A DNA stretch of 64,000 nt from Sulfitobacter sp. SK012 (GCF_003352085.1 NZ_CP025805.1:62001-126000), one strand, 5' to 3'. Shown: positions 9,301 through 18,808, numbered from the stretch's first letter. Notes: generated by a model not told the origin, from the letters alone. Translations and numbers: made by a program.

Positions 9301-10264
9301 CTTGCGGAACACCTTTGCCAAACTCGTACAGTTCACCAAGATCGTATTGCGCATCCGCACTTCCTTGTTCCGCAGCAAGGCGATACCAACGAACGGCCTC
9401 TGTCATATCTCTCGGAACACCTTGGGCTGCTTTATACATATAACCAAGACGGGTTTGCGCATCTGCGCTGCCTTGTTCCCCGGCAAGACGGTACCAGCGC
9501 ACAGCCTCTGCTAAATCTTGCAGCACGCCATTGGCACTGGAATACATATAGCCAAGACGCAACTGCGCATCTGCATTACCCTGTTCGCCCGCAAGACGGT
9601 ACCAACGCGCTGCTTCGGCCATGTCTTTTGGTACGCCTTTGCCATACTCGTACATATCGCCAAGATTATACTGCCCTGACACATAGCCTTGTTCAGCGGC
9701 CAAACGATACCAGCGCACAGCCTCACCTAAATCTTTTGAAACCCCATTGCCGTATTCGTACATGGTACCAAGATCAGATTGCGCTAAGACATCTCCCTGT
9801 TCAGCGGCAAGACGAAACAATCGCGCGGCCTCTTCTGGGTTTTTTGGAACGCCTTCGCCATTTCTAAACATATCGGCAAGACTGGTTTGCGCATCTGCAG
9901 AGCCCTGATCGGCAGCAAGGCGATACAATCTGGCCCCCTCGGCCAAATCTTTCGGGACGCCAATTGCAAATTGATGAAAAACGCCAAGGACGTATTGCGC
10001 TGTAACGTGGCCCTGTTCCGCCGCAAGACGATACCAATGCACGGCCTTAACCAAGTCTTTCGGAACACCTTTCGCAGTGTAATACATATGGCCGAGTAGG
10101 TATTGCGCCCTCGGATTGCCATCTTCGGCCACGGGCTCCAATTCCTTCCACGCAGTTATAAAATCATCAGATTTTACTGCTGCATAACCTTTGTCAAAAT
10201 CTTGTGCGAAAACGGTCGACGCCACAAAGATCAAAACGGCGGCGGCACGAAGTATTTGCAGCAT
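6395..10264 (-). CDS. Exported Sel1-repeat protein with C-terminal CHAT (caspase-like) domain
   Basis: 1289 residues. A Sec signal peptide (residues 1-20, cut after VFA) is followed by about eight Sel1-type helical repeats (55-345), a long helical TPR-like middle (400-850) and a CHAT domain. The caspase dyad is readable: His1125 in LLATHGLL and Cys1196 in LSACDTA, followed by the typical SHWPIDDD strand and a C-terminal WAPFQLVGY. CHAT proteins are cysteine proteases often controlled through their repeat domains. The start has a perfect AGGAGG box. It lies 155 bases downstream of the C14 protease gene in the same direction. The signal peptide is unusual, because the CHAT proteins best known in defence act in the cytoplasm. 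Target unknown. Confidence 0.9.
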   Translation of the reverse strand: MLQILRAAAVLIFVASTVFAQDFDKGYAAVKSDDFITAWKELEPVAEDGNPRAQYLLGHMYYTAKGVPKDLVKAVHWYRLAAEQGHVTAQYVLGVFHQFAIGVPKDLAEGARLYRLAADQGSADAQTSLADMFRNGEGVPKNPEEAARLFRLAAEQGDVLAQSDLGTMYEYGNGVSKDLGEAVRWYRLAAEQGYVSGQYNLGDMYEYGKGVPKDMAEAARWYRLAGEQGNADAQLRLGYMYSSANGVLQDLAEAVRWYRLAGEQGSADAQTRLGYMYKAAQGVPRDMTEAVRWYRLAAEQGSADAQYDLGELYEFGKGVPQDVEEAERLYRFAAQQGNEKAQGKLSSTYKIGVGYPADANKSENPSIKRTKARIVDLNSLARELIQKGDFMGAIVPAREHWDLCLGLGDDFLKLRLQCLIDYEAARVLARLDYTVERRGIYRLSKRIYGPENSVTLGKGVSLFSHLFAAGFETEALVLGRYIVATIDRILGEESEMANYARREFLHVLRFSGHIDEYNEVFGRHKAVTISAYRQALGRLSPDDREMIEIRERTIDLLPVEEGIQLRRAELGDDLLGHAKLEDHHTRRSLAGYFLENGQYDEAEFQYVTLLSYYADGPMSFYADVAESMSKTKVAKGDEAGARSALTDAIDFMRVKNGNFEEDVYLTYMNSRLLRFEWERNNYDVALTLLREINAGLADVMVKDTNKSDLFTRVARLHDAAKSGTTTLPENKPELLLKEGFLLAQKAVNSTSMAAVRTTARRRVAETAKLQAPYEKWESTTEQAEFAQARFQEMLSKGSAAIGDDAFEAQRQKWGDLLYTKRKEAAEALEELRQLDPSIVQLIRQSPVSIETIQREILRPDEVLIVFSVGTTRGQKTIAWAISQDSYAWAKTDVKTGVLEQMVNTLRSNLEGGNRGAFSLDGETEPQEVKQVAAFDRAFAYEFFQELFGAADIAEVLADRQKWIIVPQGPLFNVPFATLVMEEPEGDNSDPAALRRTSWLGIERALSVLPAVSMLKGRITSEEDQNDRSPFFGVGDPNFSGVPDNDNRGLPAVEMLVSRSGQVDLGAVRNLPRLPGTRREVEAVAKILGAGQESYLLGARANETALVEASESGQLGRARVVLLATHGLLAGAFDDVMEPALALSPPVGGARAIQFGNAGANSNDVGLPASRMDDGLLTASEAAELKLNADWVILSACDTAAGNYSGSEGLSGLARSFLYAGAGSLLVSHWPIDDDIAVRLTTGAIIRLEETHTMSRAEALRASMQDIITDPSRDEFAHPSLWAPFQLVGY
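9230..10110 (-). repeat. Tandem Sel1 repeats, 108-bp unit, about eight copies
   Basis: Coding repeats of 36 residues with the pattern AQ-LG-MY--G-GV-KD--EA--WYRLAAEQG. Units are nearly all exactly 108 bp, with little length drift, and neighbouring units are close in sequence (several share WYRLA(A/G)EQG(S/N)ADAQ). This regularity suggests recent unit duplication or conversion. The repeats form a helical solenoid in known Sel1 proteins. Confidence 0.9.
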
Positions 10265-10419
10265 TCAAGACCTCCTTGGGTTCGCCCCCAATCACTACTC
10301 AACAATGGTTATGCCGGAAAATGCGGTCGTTGTGATCTTCGCAACCTTCCAGAATTAGCCGCCTCAAAATAGTGTCCTATACCTAGAACTGCCCGTCGAT
10401 TGCTAAGCAGTTCCGAGCC

Positions 10420-12615
10420 TCAATTGTCCAAGGCGCGACCTGCTTGCCGGAACGCCTCCCGACGCGGCAAAACGCGCCAGCTAAATGTTTCGACCCATAT
10501 ACCCGAAATGCCAAACCCACTCATAGATCCACGGGTGTCGGGGCGCGTTGCAATCTGACTTAGAAAATTCATTGCTTGGTTGGTCGCAGCACCACCGCGT
10601 GTTCCACCGGCAGCCGCGCCGCAGTTTTCAATCAAACCCTCAAGGTTTAACGCCTCACTGTTGGCTTTCCCCTCAGTGATAATCACAAATAGCCGCTCGT
10701 CGCCTGCGCCATCCCCGTCCGGGCAGTCAGAACACATCGTCATATCATCCCCCAGTCGGCGTGACACGGCATTGCCTTCGACGCGCTCATAATCCGCAAA
10801 AATGCAAAATTTCGAGTCGATATGCACACGGTTCACATCCCGCGCCCCCGCCGTTTCGCCCTGCACGGAAAAGCTAAGCTGATCGCATTGTTTCAGGTCG
10901 GCCCCTGCTATCAAAGGCTGTTTCGTTTCAGCGGTGATCTGCGACACAGCCTTGCGGCACTCCCGTTTTGGCGAAATCGGTCTACCAATTGCTGCTAGGT
11001 CCTGTACCGACACGGGGTTGTGTGCTGCGATAACCCGCACAGGATTGGGCGAAAGCGGAGAGCCGTTTTGTGCGACACCGTCCAGCATCCGCGCCAATGC
11101 TTCCGCACGCGCGATCCGCGTCAAAAGCGGGACAAGGTCGCCCTCCCCCGGTGTCCATGTCAAGCCAACCAATGTGTCCCCTGCCGTAACCCGCGGACCG
11201 AACCAAAGCGATGTCCCATCCCATATTACCTCAACCGAATAATCACTGTCTGAAAGCACAATACCCTGCTCAGCGTTGGCGTTCACACGTTCCAAAGCCG
11301 CGTCCAAAGGCAACTTTGTCGGGTGATCATTCCCTAGAGCGGTCCCATTGACCAAATCTTGCGGTACACGCAGGTGGGTTTTTGCGTCTACCGGACGTGC
11401 GATTATTTGGGCAAATCGGGCCTCTTTTACCAATTCGCCCAGAAATTCACACGGCCCGTCACTGCGTGGAATGCAATCTGCCGCGACAGGACGCAGATAG
11501 CTCAATGTTGGTGTCGTATCTTCAGTTTGGGCAAAGCCGATGATGGCCTCTGGTCCGTCAGCAGCATCCGCAACCAATCCGACAAGCGTGCCCTCAGGTA
11601 TGCCATGCACCAAACCAGCAGCCAGTTCATCAACCGAGACGGCGTAGCGCCGCAAGCCCGTGGTCGCTTCCCCGCCAAATACTGCCGCATCAATCAACGG
11701 GCCTTCCCAAGATGGGGTCTGAAGCCGCGCCCCTCCAGGAATATGATCCGCATTCATATCACTTAATACGGCTTGGAAAAGTTGCCGAAAGCTAATCGCC
11801 TTTTGGGCTTGCAGGCGCGCTGCCAGTGTCGCCGAGAACAGGCCATACCAAGCCTCTGGTTGGCCTTCGGGGGCTAAATTAATCTCGCGTGCCACTTCAG
11901 TGGATCGCGCTGAATAAAAGGCCAGAAAACTGCCATCACTCGGTTGATCAACCGTGGTTGCCGCTTCGATAATCTGTGCCTCGGGCCTTGGACTGCTGGC
12001 TACCGCAATGCCTAGAATTGCAGGGTCCACAAAACGCGCAGCAGTTCCGGGAGCAGCGGCCCTAAGGCCAGAACCAGAATGACACGAATCCATCACCAAC
12101 CAGACATTAGCGCCTTTGGTACGAATCTTCTTGACGGCAGCACCTATTTCATCGTCGAGCAATGCATTCGGGATGGTGTTTTGGCCCGGTTGCGCACGGC
12201 CTGTGTCAGCGGGCAAAAAAACCTCATCCAGACCATCTGTTTCGTCTCCATTTCGATCCGGCTGACGCGTCCCGTGACCAGAAAAGTGAATATAAACAAA
12301 ATCACCTTTTTGCGCAGCCTCAGCAAGGTCTTCAAAAGCCTTAAGGATTGCAGCCCGCGTCGGAGCGATCCCACCCTCAACGCCATCTGCCAGAATTCTA
12401 ATATCAGTCACTTCACGCAACCGCAGCATGTCTCGCAAAAGTGCTACGTCATTTGCCGGGCCTTTGAGGTCAACTATCCCTGTCTCATCATCGTAGTCGG
12501 ATACACCAACCAACAAGGCGCGCGTTTCCGCAATTGACGCAGATGCCAGAAAAATTGCGCAAAAAACAGTGAATAATATTTGTTTCAAATTGTGCCCCAG
12601 TGTTTCGTAGGTCAT
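10420..12615 (-). CDS. Exported caspase-family (C14) cysteine protease
   Basis: About 731 residues from the ATG at 12615. A signal peptide (KQILFTVFCAIFLASASIA) leads into a metacaspase-type domain: RALLVGVSDY strand, His114 in IHFSGHGT and Cys178 in VMDSCHSG. The remaining 500 residues are a long unclassified region rich in beta structure, with several Cys pairs near the end. Start choice is uncertain: ATGs at 12630 and 12615 and a TTG near 12585 preceded by GGGG all keep the signal peptide. A TTG further up at 12681 looks too early. The gene is divergent from the hydrolase gene at 12745 and followed in the same direction by the CHAT gene, suggesting a two-gene unit. Confidence 0.88.
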   Translation of the reverse strand: MTYETLGHNLKQILFTVFCAIFLASASIAETRALLVGVSDYDDETGIVDLKGPANDVALLRDMLRLREVTDIRILADGVEGGIAPTRAAILKAFEDLAEAAQKGDFVYIHFSGHGTRQPDRNGDETDGLDEVFLPADTGRAQPGQNTIPNALLDDEIGAAVKKIRTKGANVWLVMDSCHSGSGLRAAAPGTAARFVDPAILGIAVASSPRPEAQIIEAATTVDQPSDGSFLAFYSARSTEVAREINLAPEGQPEAWYGLFSATLAARLQAQKAISFRQLFQAVLSDMNADHIPGGARLQTPSWEGPLIDAAVFGGEATTGLRRYAVSVDELAAGLVHGIPEGTLVGLVADAADGPEAIIGFAQTEDTTPTLSYLRPVAADCIPRSDGPCEFLGELVKEARFAQIIARPVDAKTHLRVPQDLVNGTALGNDHPTKLPLDAALERVNANAEQGIVLSDSDYSVEVIWDGTSLWFGPRVTAGDTLVGLTWTPGEGDLVPLLTRIARAEALARMLDGVAQNGSPLSPNPVRVIAAHNPVSVQDLAAIGRPISPKRECRKAVSQITAETKQPLIAGADLKQCDQLSFSVQGETAGARDVNRVHIDSKFCIFADYERVEGNAVSRRLGDDMTMCSDCPDGDGAGDERLFVIITEGKANSEALNLEGLIENCGAAAGGTRGGAATNQAMNFLSQIATRPDTRGSMSGFGISGIWVETFSWRVLPRREAFRQAGRALDN

Positions 12616-12744
12616 GTACACACTACTCATGTCTGGCCGGAATACTAGTTTTTCGCACCCGCTCCCGTTTACTTCCAGCAATGTGCCCGTAAACTGTGGT
12701 TTGCTACAAAATGCACCGATGGCCTAAAATTTTCCGAGGGTACT

Positions 12745-14481
12745 ATGTTTCAGCGACTTCAGTATGTTCTTTTGACCACAGCACTTCTCGCTTTCCCTTC
12801 AGCGCCGGTTTCAGCACAGGATGTCTATGTCAGGGCAGCACAGATCGATTTTTCTGCTCAGGCAGATGTCGTCGCAGTTCTTGCAGAAATTGATGGGTTG
12901 ATTGCAGAAGTATCAACCCAGACGAACGCTGATCAGCGTCTGGTCTTTGATCTTGCCAGAGCCAAGGCTGATATCCTTATCAAAGCAGATCGGAAGCTTG
13001 AGGCAGCTGGTGTGCTGTCTGAGCTGGCGGCCCTTGCTGCACGGTTTCGCCAAGAACTGCAAAAAAATGTTGCGGCATTGCACCGCGAAGCAGCCAGTTT
13101 GCTCCGCCAGACGAACAACAATCGTGCCGCACGTGTCCAGCTTCTTGCATTGCTCGAAGAACAACGTGACGGCGCACAACCAGCGCAGGTTATAGCCAGT
13201 ACGCTGGAAGAAATTGCAGAGGTTTCGGATTTGATGAATCGCGCGGCGGAGGCAAAGCAGTACCGTGACGCCGCCGCACAAGCACTGTCCCCGGATGCGG
13301 TTCCAACGCGCGGTGAAGGTGTGGGGTACCGTGAAGTTGAAGTGTTTTATGCAACGGATCGCGCGCGCAGTGGCAAAGAAATTCCAGACGAATTTTACGG
13401 CTGGGATCGTGGTGAACTTGAGCTTGGATTGGCAACTGTCACTATTCCAGACACACATATAAAGGGGTTGGTCGAAGCTCCTTCGGTTTGGCGATTGGAA
13501 TTTGGCCCTTCCCCCGCAAAACACGTTGTGTTGCAAAGTGTGGTACCTCTTGAAAGCGAAGTATTCTTTACTGCTATGCAAGATCGGCTGGAGATGCGCC
13601 GCAACAAAGAGCTGTTCGTCTTCGTGCACGGATATAATGTGCAATTCGATCAAGCCGCCAAACGTGCCGCACAAGTCGCGTATGATATGAACTACGGTGG
13701 GCTGCCGGTGCTCTATTCATGGCCCTCGGCTGGATCTACGATTAGCTACATCTCTGATACAGCCGTTGTGCGCCTCAGCGGTCGGCGTTTGTCGCTGTTT
13801 TTGGAGGATCTGGTTGCCCAATCTGGCGCGCAAACGATCCATATTCTGGCGCATTCCATGGGCAACCGCGCCTTGACAGATGCGTTGGAGTTGATGGCCG
13901 CGCGGCGCGGACTAACGGAATCCTCCAAACCCCTTTTCGATCAAATCCTCTTTGCTGCTCCAGATGTAGACGCCGGACTTTTCATCCAAATGATGCAGAC
14001 AATTCGGCCTATCGCAAAACGCCTGACACTGTATGCGTCCGAGAACGATTGGGCATTGGAATCTTCGCGCCGTCTACACGGGAACGCACCAAGGGCCGGA
14101 CAAGGCGGCAATTATACTTTGTTCAGCGCGAATATCGACAGTATCGATATGTCTGAACTAGGCGAAGACATGTTGGCGCATAGCTACTTTGCAGATGACA
14201 GTTCCGCGCTTGCCGACATGATGGCCTTGTTCTGGCGCAACGTAGATCCATCACTGCGATGCGGCTTAGAGGCAAAAAAAACCTCGGCAGGAGGTTCGCA
14301 AAATTGGGTCTATAAGCGTGGTCAGTGTGAAAGTCAGACGTTGATTGACATCATGGCTTTGATGCAACGTGACAATGTACAGACCGAGCAAGAATTGCGG
14401 CAGATGTTGACGCGGTCGGGCGCGGATGCAGGAAAACTGGATTCTCTTGTACCGATGTTACTTGGCAATCTCGAGAAGTAG
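12745..14481 (+). CDS. Exported alpha/beta hydrolase, DUF900 type
   Basis: 578 residues. Signal peptide (1-24, cut after VSA), then a mostly helical segment (30-185), then a DUF900-type alpha/beta hydrolase domain starting at EVEVFYATDRAR (198). Ser371 in LAHSMGNR is the predicted nucleophile, after FVFVHGYN (oxyanion strand) and VLYSWPSAG. AAPDVDAGLF carries the likely Asp and AHSYFADD the likely His. The family is of unknown substrate, with esterase-like residues. The start codon follows GAGGG. It is transcribed away from the caspase gene and ends 87 bases from the convergent WD40-caspase gene, so it is enclosed by protease genes on both sides. The helical front segment could be a partner or cleavage region, which is a guess. 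Confidence 0.85.
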   Translation: MFQRLQYVLLTTALLAFPSAPVSAQDVYVRAAQIDFSAQADVVAVLAEIDGLIAEVSTQTNADQRLVFDLARAKADILIKADRKLEAAGVLSELAALAARFRQELQKNVAALHREAASLLRQTNNNRAARVQLLALLEEQRDGAQPAQVIASTLEEIAEVSDLMNRAAEAKQYRDAAAQALSPDAVPTRGEGVGYREVEVFYATDRARSGKEIPDEFYGWDRGELELGLATVTIPDTHIKGLVEAPSVWRLEFGPSPAKHVVLQSVVPLESEVFFTAMQDRLEMRRNKELFVFVHGYNVQFDQAAKRAAQVAYDMNYGGLPVLYSWPSAGSTISYISDTAVVRLSGRRLSLFLEDLVAQSGAQTIHILAHSMGNRALTDALELMAARRGLTESSKPLFDQILFAAPDVDAGLFIQMMQTIRPIAKRLTLYASENDWALESSRRLHGNAPRAGQGGNYTLFSANIDSIDMSELGEDMLAHSYFADDSSALADMMALFWRNVDPSLRCGLEAKKTSAGGSQNWVYKRGQCESQTLIDIMALMQRDNVQTEQELRQMLTRSGADAGKLDSLVPMLLGNLEK

Positions 14482-14568
14482 CGCGTGTTTGACCCCTGAA
14501 ATGGGTATAGCTCCTAGCCTAAGTCAACTTGGCGGGCTTTGGCATGTTTGATCATCTCGCTCGGGCTT

Positions 14569-17500
14569 TTAGTTGGGCAAGGTTTTCATAACCACCTCAG
14601 CACTGGAGATGCGGCGAAAATCAAACAGCGCCGGACGTTGCACTTGCAGCAAATCTGCATCGTCACTTTCGACAAGCGAAAAAGAACCACGGGCAAGCGG
14701 AACGAACCCGCCTGTTTGCAATTCGCTGTAAAGCAGCGGCACGCGTTGTGTTGTAAATTCAAATAATTCGGAAAAGCTGGTGGCACCGTCCTTTGGTGCG
14801 CGGTCGGCATGCTCTGCTTCCAAACCTTCCCGCAGCATTGCATAGCTTAGTGCCCCGTGCAGCAACTGGTCACTTTCAAGCGCCAGTTCCTCAGATTGAC
14901 TGGCTGCCAGAACCCGCATCGATTTGTCATAAGCCAGCTGCCCCAATCCGCGGCTTCCCATAGGGCCGGGTTTGAAACCGCCTCCTTCTACCGACGCAGC
15001 CGAGTTGCAGGCATCAATCACCAATAGCATATCACGCACATCGATCTGCATTAGAAGGTCTGCCAGACGGTCGCTATTGAGGGTGTTATTCAGCGTCGTG
15101 TCATCGATCATCCGACCCGTGGTGCCTGCGCCAAACTCTTGGGTAAAGAAATGAAATTGCCCGTCCTGAGTGGCAAGCCCATGACCAGCCAGAGCCAGAT
15201 AGACAAGATCCTGTGGGCGCGCCGGTGGAAACGTCATGGCAATTTCTAAAACGTCTTGAGGCAGGTCATCCGGCAGGGGCAGTCCCGCGATCCTTCGTAA
15301 CACAGCCTCAATAACGTCGCGCCGTGCCAGCTGAGGTTGGCCATCATCGCGTGAAATCAACGCGATTCTGTGAATTTTTTCGAAATCTCCACTGGCCTCA
15401 AGCCCTTGCGAGATCAGCTGGGTATTTGCCTCGGCATCCGAGGCCGCATAGCTCAAATTCCACGAGGGGTTCGCATAAGCATTTACCCCGACGGCGATGA
15501 CATAGGCCTGCCGCTGTGTTTCAGTTTCCTGACCCAGACTTTCAAACAAGCGGGCCTCAGTTTCGCTTTTGATCCTGTCATTGTTGAAGGCGTAAGTCGA
15601 AAACACAAATACCGATTGATCTGGCGGCAGACGAATACCGTTGAACTGCACCGTAATGATGTCGGTTCCATCGAAACTATTTGTCGATGACGATCCGACC
15701 AATTGCCCATCGCGGAAAAGTTTGACGCTGCCAATGCCGCTTGCGACGCCGTTACGATATCTCTGCGTCAGTTCAATATCGACCGCGACGCGCGCAATCC
15801 CGTCTGCATCTGCACCCAAAGGTCTGATTTTCGCTATCCGGATATCGGGTGTGACGCGATTGCGTTCTGATGGCAGCGGAACCGCTGGGAATGCTTCAGC
15901 CAGCACCTTGCGGCTCAGAAGGCGCGGTTCATAGTAGTCCAGATAGTAAGTCTCAACAGGTTCGGGGCTGAGGGGGGCATCCGGCAGAACCCAGCTCAGG
16001 CCCACCACATTCCCTGGATCGGTGGCATCGTATCGCCCTTCAGGGCTTGCGACCGCCCATCCACCATCCCGCATCGAGACCAATCTGACCAAAAGCTCGC
16101 CTGTTTGTATCTTCCACAACGAGACAAATCCGGTCCTTTCGGCCAAGGCGACCAATGTGCCATCCGGCGAAAAGGCGACGCCCATCCTCCCCACGATCCG
16201 CGCATCAAGTAATTGACTTTTGCCAGTTGCGGCATTCCACAGCAAAGTTTTGCTAACAATTCCCGTCGCGACAATGCTCGACAAGTCAGAAGACGCGACA
16301 GCAGCTAATGGATCAATTCCCGAAAGTGACAGCGTAGCCTGCTTGGACCCGTCTTCAGACATTAGAACTGCCGTGTCATCCTCACCAATCCTGAGTAGCA
16401 TGCTCTTATCCGCGTCCAACCCATAGCCGGGAACGCGAACCGGCAGAGGGCCCTCTTCGAAACTGCGGCGGTATTGCTCTGGAAGAGGACCGTTGTTGGG
16501 GCCTTTTGAGGAAATGCCGTCTTCGGTCAAAAAAACGCGGCTCATAAAACCGTGTGACACATGCTTTGTTACCCGCCCGGTTTCCAATGACCAAAGTGCG
16601 GTAGCGTCCCGAAAAGTCACCGCCAAACTTTTGCCATTCGAGCTAAACTGAACGCTCTGCGGCACGCGCATCGTCGTTGCGGGGCCTGCGCGGGGAACCA
16701 AATCGGGCACAGACCACCGGGTCATAATGCCAGGGGACGCCATCGCTGCTTGCGTGGTTGTAACTGCGAACTTCCCGTCGCGTGACAAAACCAAATGTTC
16801 AACATGCGCACCCGTCCCATTCTGTCCACCTGAAAACTCCGCTTGTCTTTGTACTGACAAGGTGTGGGGCGAGAGCACGAATAATTGCGCCGGAACATCC
16901 TTGCGGCCAACGTATCCAATCCCGTTCATCGCCACTAAAACCGCGCCGTCATGCAATTGGGTAATGCCGCGAATTGCGTATTCACCCAGTTCAATTTTGG
17001 AAAGAACGTTACCATCCGACGCGATTTTGTGCAGCCAGCCATCTTCTGTACCCAAATAAAGGGCACCGTCTTTTGCACAGGCGGCGTACGAAACAGGCAG
17101 ATCAACCGAGATCATACGCGCTTGCCGCTCTGCCCCGAGGGACAAGAAAGCAATCTGCGAACGGTTCCCTTCCGTTTTCCGCAGGACAAACTGACCGTCG
17201 CACATGAGCGCTTGAGAAAAGTGGCGCCATGGCGTGTCGATCAATTCCGGCCACGTTCCGGACTGTGCACTAAAGCCCGAGCAACGACGGTTAGTGCAAG
17301 AAAAGAACCCCTCGGCATTGGCATCCGCTTGAAAGAAGATTGGGCGGCCGCTCAGAAAATCAGACCTATGAACAAGATCGCCAGACACTGTTTCGAACTG
17401 ATAAAAACTCTGAGAATCTACGACGTAGAGATATCGACTATCCTCAGAAAAAAGCAGCGTGGACCCATAATCTGCCACAAGCAGTCCGTTGATTGCGCGG

Positions 17501-18735
17501 TTGGTTTGCATATCCCAAAGCCAAACAACACCATTGTCGCCTGCAGTGGCCATCAGACGCCCGTCAGACGAAATAACAACGTCCGAAATTTGGTCAGGGT
17601 GTCCCAGCCCCGCAACCAATCGCGGTATCAGTGTCGTCGTTGGTGGGGTTGGGTTTTGCGGCTCAGTTTGAGGTTGTTTATCAAGCGCGAACAGCTCTGT
17701 CCGGCCACTAAACCAAGTCACCGCCAACCTTGTCGCGTCTCCATTTAGCGCGGCCAAGGTTCCGTCTTTCCCCAAATCAACGCTACTCAAAAGTTCGGCA
17801 TCGCGTGACGGAAACAAACGAAATACGCGCAATACCTGATCCTCCCGATCGGTATAATCCACAAGCGCTACAACCAATCCTGCATCCGAAAAACGCAGGC
17901 CTGCGATATACTGCCGCTTGTCTGGTTCAGGAAGATACAGGTCATACGCCACCTGTCCGGCGTAAAGATCATAAACTCTTATGACCTCATTAAATTCATC
18001 GTCACGGTATCCTTCAACCGCCATCAAACGCTCATCGTCGGACACAGCCACCTGACCCGGCATGAACACCTCACCACCAGCAATGCGGTTGATTTCGGAT
18101 CCGGTTTGATCATAGATCGCCAGCCCATCACGCACGACCAGAGCAAATTCACCCGAACTGAGAGGGGCCCCGCTGGCAGTTCCAAAATCAGACGCAATTT
18201 CGAGCACCTGTTTTGTTTCAGAATAAACGACATGTGCAGTCTGGTACTTTGCCCCAAAAAGATGAACGCGGTGACTGCGATCCACCGCATTGAACGAGAT
18301 GTGATTATTCGGAAAAAGCGGCAGCATGTCTGAAGACAGGTCAGGTCCACCGATGCCATTCAGACGACGTGTTTCAAAGAACTGGTTTTGACCATCCACA
18401 ACAACCACCAAGTGAACACTTTCTCCGTCATCTGATAGGACTGCATTCGAAAAACTACGGCTGAACGCGCCGGCACCGAGACTGGCAATATGCGCGCCGT
18501 CAGCCGCGCCAAAGACAGAAACGCCACGCATAGCTCCCCGCAGCACCCGATTGCCGCTGAGATCAAAACCAATCGAATTCGGATTGGCGCCATCATCGAA
18601 TATGCTCCATATCGGCACCGATGGAGCAGTACCAAAATAATTTTGAATGGTCGACTGGGACCAAGCAGGCAAGCACACCAAAATCGCGATGGCGCAAATC
18701 AGTACTGAAGTCAGGCGACGAACAGTTCGATACAT
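14569..18735 (-). CDS. Exported WD40-repeat protein with C-terminal caspase (C14) domain
   Basis: About 1388 residues from the ATG at 18735, chosen because AGGA lies 8 bases upstream and the product opens with a clean signal peptide (MYRTVRRLTSVLICAIAILV, cut after AWS). An ATG at 18759 lacks a ribosome-binding box. Residues 30-900 form WD40-like beta-propeller repeats, clearest at VVISSDGRLMATAGDNGVVWLWD and VAFSPDGTLVALAERTGFVSLW. A beta-sandwich-like segment follows, then the caspase domain: YVIAVGVNAYAN strand, His1185 in LALAGHGL and Cys1243 in LVIDACNSA. WD40-caspase fusions are known in bacteria, where the propeller is thought to sense or bind a partner. Third member of the exported protease set. 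Confidence 0.9.
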   Translation of the reverse strand: MYRTVRRLTSVLICAIAILVCLPAWSQSTIQNYFGTAPSVPIWSIFDDGANPNSIGFDLSGNRVLRGAMRGVSVFGAADGAHIASLGAGAFSRSFSNAVLSDDGESVHLVVVVDGQNQFFETRRLNGIGGPDLSSDMLPLFPNNHISFNAVDRSHRVHLFGAKYQTAHVVYSETKQVLEIASDFGTASGAPLSSGEFALVVRDGLAIYDQTGSEINRIAGGEVFMPGQVAVSDDERLMAVEGYRDDEFNEVIRVYDLYAGQVAYDLYLPEPDKRQYIAGLRFSDAGLVVALVDYTDREDQVLRVFRLFPSRDAELLSSVDLGKDGTLAALNGDATRLAVTWFSGRTELFALDKQPQTEPQNPTPPTTTLIPRLVAGLGHPDQISDVVISSDGRLMATAGDNGVVWLWDMQTNRAINGLLVADYGSTLLFSEDSRYLYVVDSQSFYQFETVSGDLVHRSDFLSGRPIFFQADANAEGFFSCTNRRCSGFSAQSGTWPELIDTPWRHFSQALMCDGQFVLRKTEGNRSQIAFLSLGAERQARMISVDLPVSYAACAKDGALYLGTEDGWLHKIASDGNVLSKIELGEYAIRGITQLHDGAVLVAMNGIGYVGRKDVPAQLFVLSPHTLSVQRQAEFSGGQNGTGAHVEHLVLSRDGKFAVTTTQAAMASPGIMTRWSVPDLVPRAGPATTMRVPQSVQFSSNGKSLAVTFRDATALWSLETGRVTKHVSHGFMSRVFLTEDGISSKGPNNGPLPEQYRRSFEEGPLPVRVPGYGLDADKSMLLRIGEDDTAVLMSEDGSKQATLSLSGIDPLAAVASSDLSSIVATGIVSKTLLWNAATGKSQLLDARIVGRMGVAFSPDGTLVALAERTGFVSLWKIQTGELLVRLVSMRDGGWAVASPEGRYDATDPGNVVGLSWVLPDAPLSPEPVETYYLDYYEPRLLSRKVLAEAFPAVPLPSERNRVTPDIRIAKIRPLGADADGIARVAVDIELTQRYRNGVASGIGSVKLFRDGQLVGSSSTNSFDGTDIITVQFNGIRLPPDQSVFVFSTYAFNNDRIKSETEARLFESLGQETETQRQAYVIAVGVNAYANPSWNLSYAASDAEANTQLISQGLEASGDFEKIHRIALISRDDGQPQLARRDVIEAVLRRIAGLPLPDDLPQDVLEIAMTFPPARPQDLVYLALAGHGLATQDGQFHFFTQEFGAGTTGRMIDDTTLNNTLNSDRLADLLMQIDVRDMLLVIDACNSAASVEGGGFKPGPMGSRGLGQLAYDKSMRVLAASQSEELALESDQLLHGALSYAMLREGLEAEHADRAPKDGATSFSELFEFTTQRVPLLYSELQTGGFVPLARGSFSLVESDDADLLQVQRPALFDFRRISSAEVVMKTLPN

Positions 18736-18808
18736 TGGCAAATCCTGCGCTGGTTTCATTAAGACTACAACACGTGTTCAGTGTCGCCGTGGAAAGAACC
18801 ATAGTCGA

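Noticed and set aside
9230..10110. CRISPR-like array
   Set aside because: The periodic sequence is a coding repeat with a 108-bp unit and no spacers.
12616..12681. TTG at 12681 as start of the C14 protease
   Set aside because: It would place 30 or more residues before the signal peptide and has no ribosome-binding box; ATGs at 12630 or 12615 fit better.
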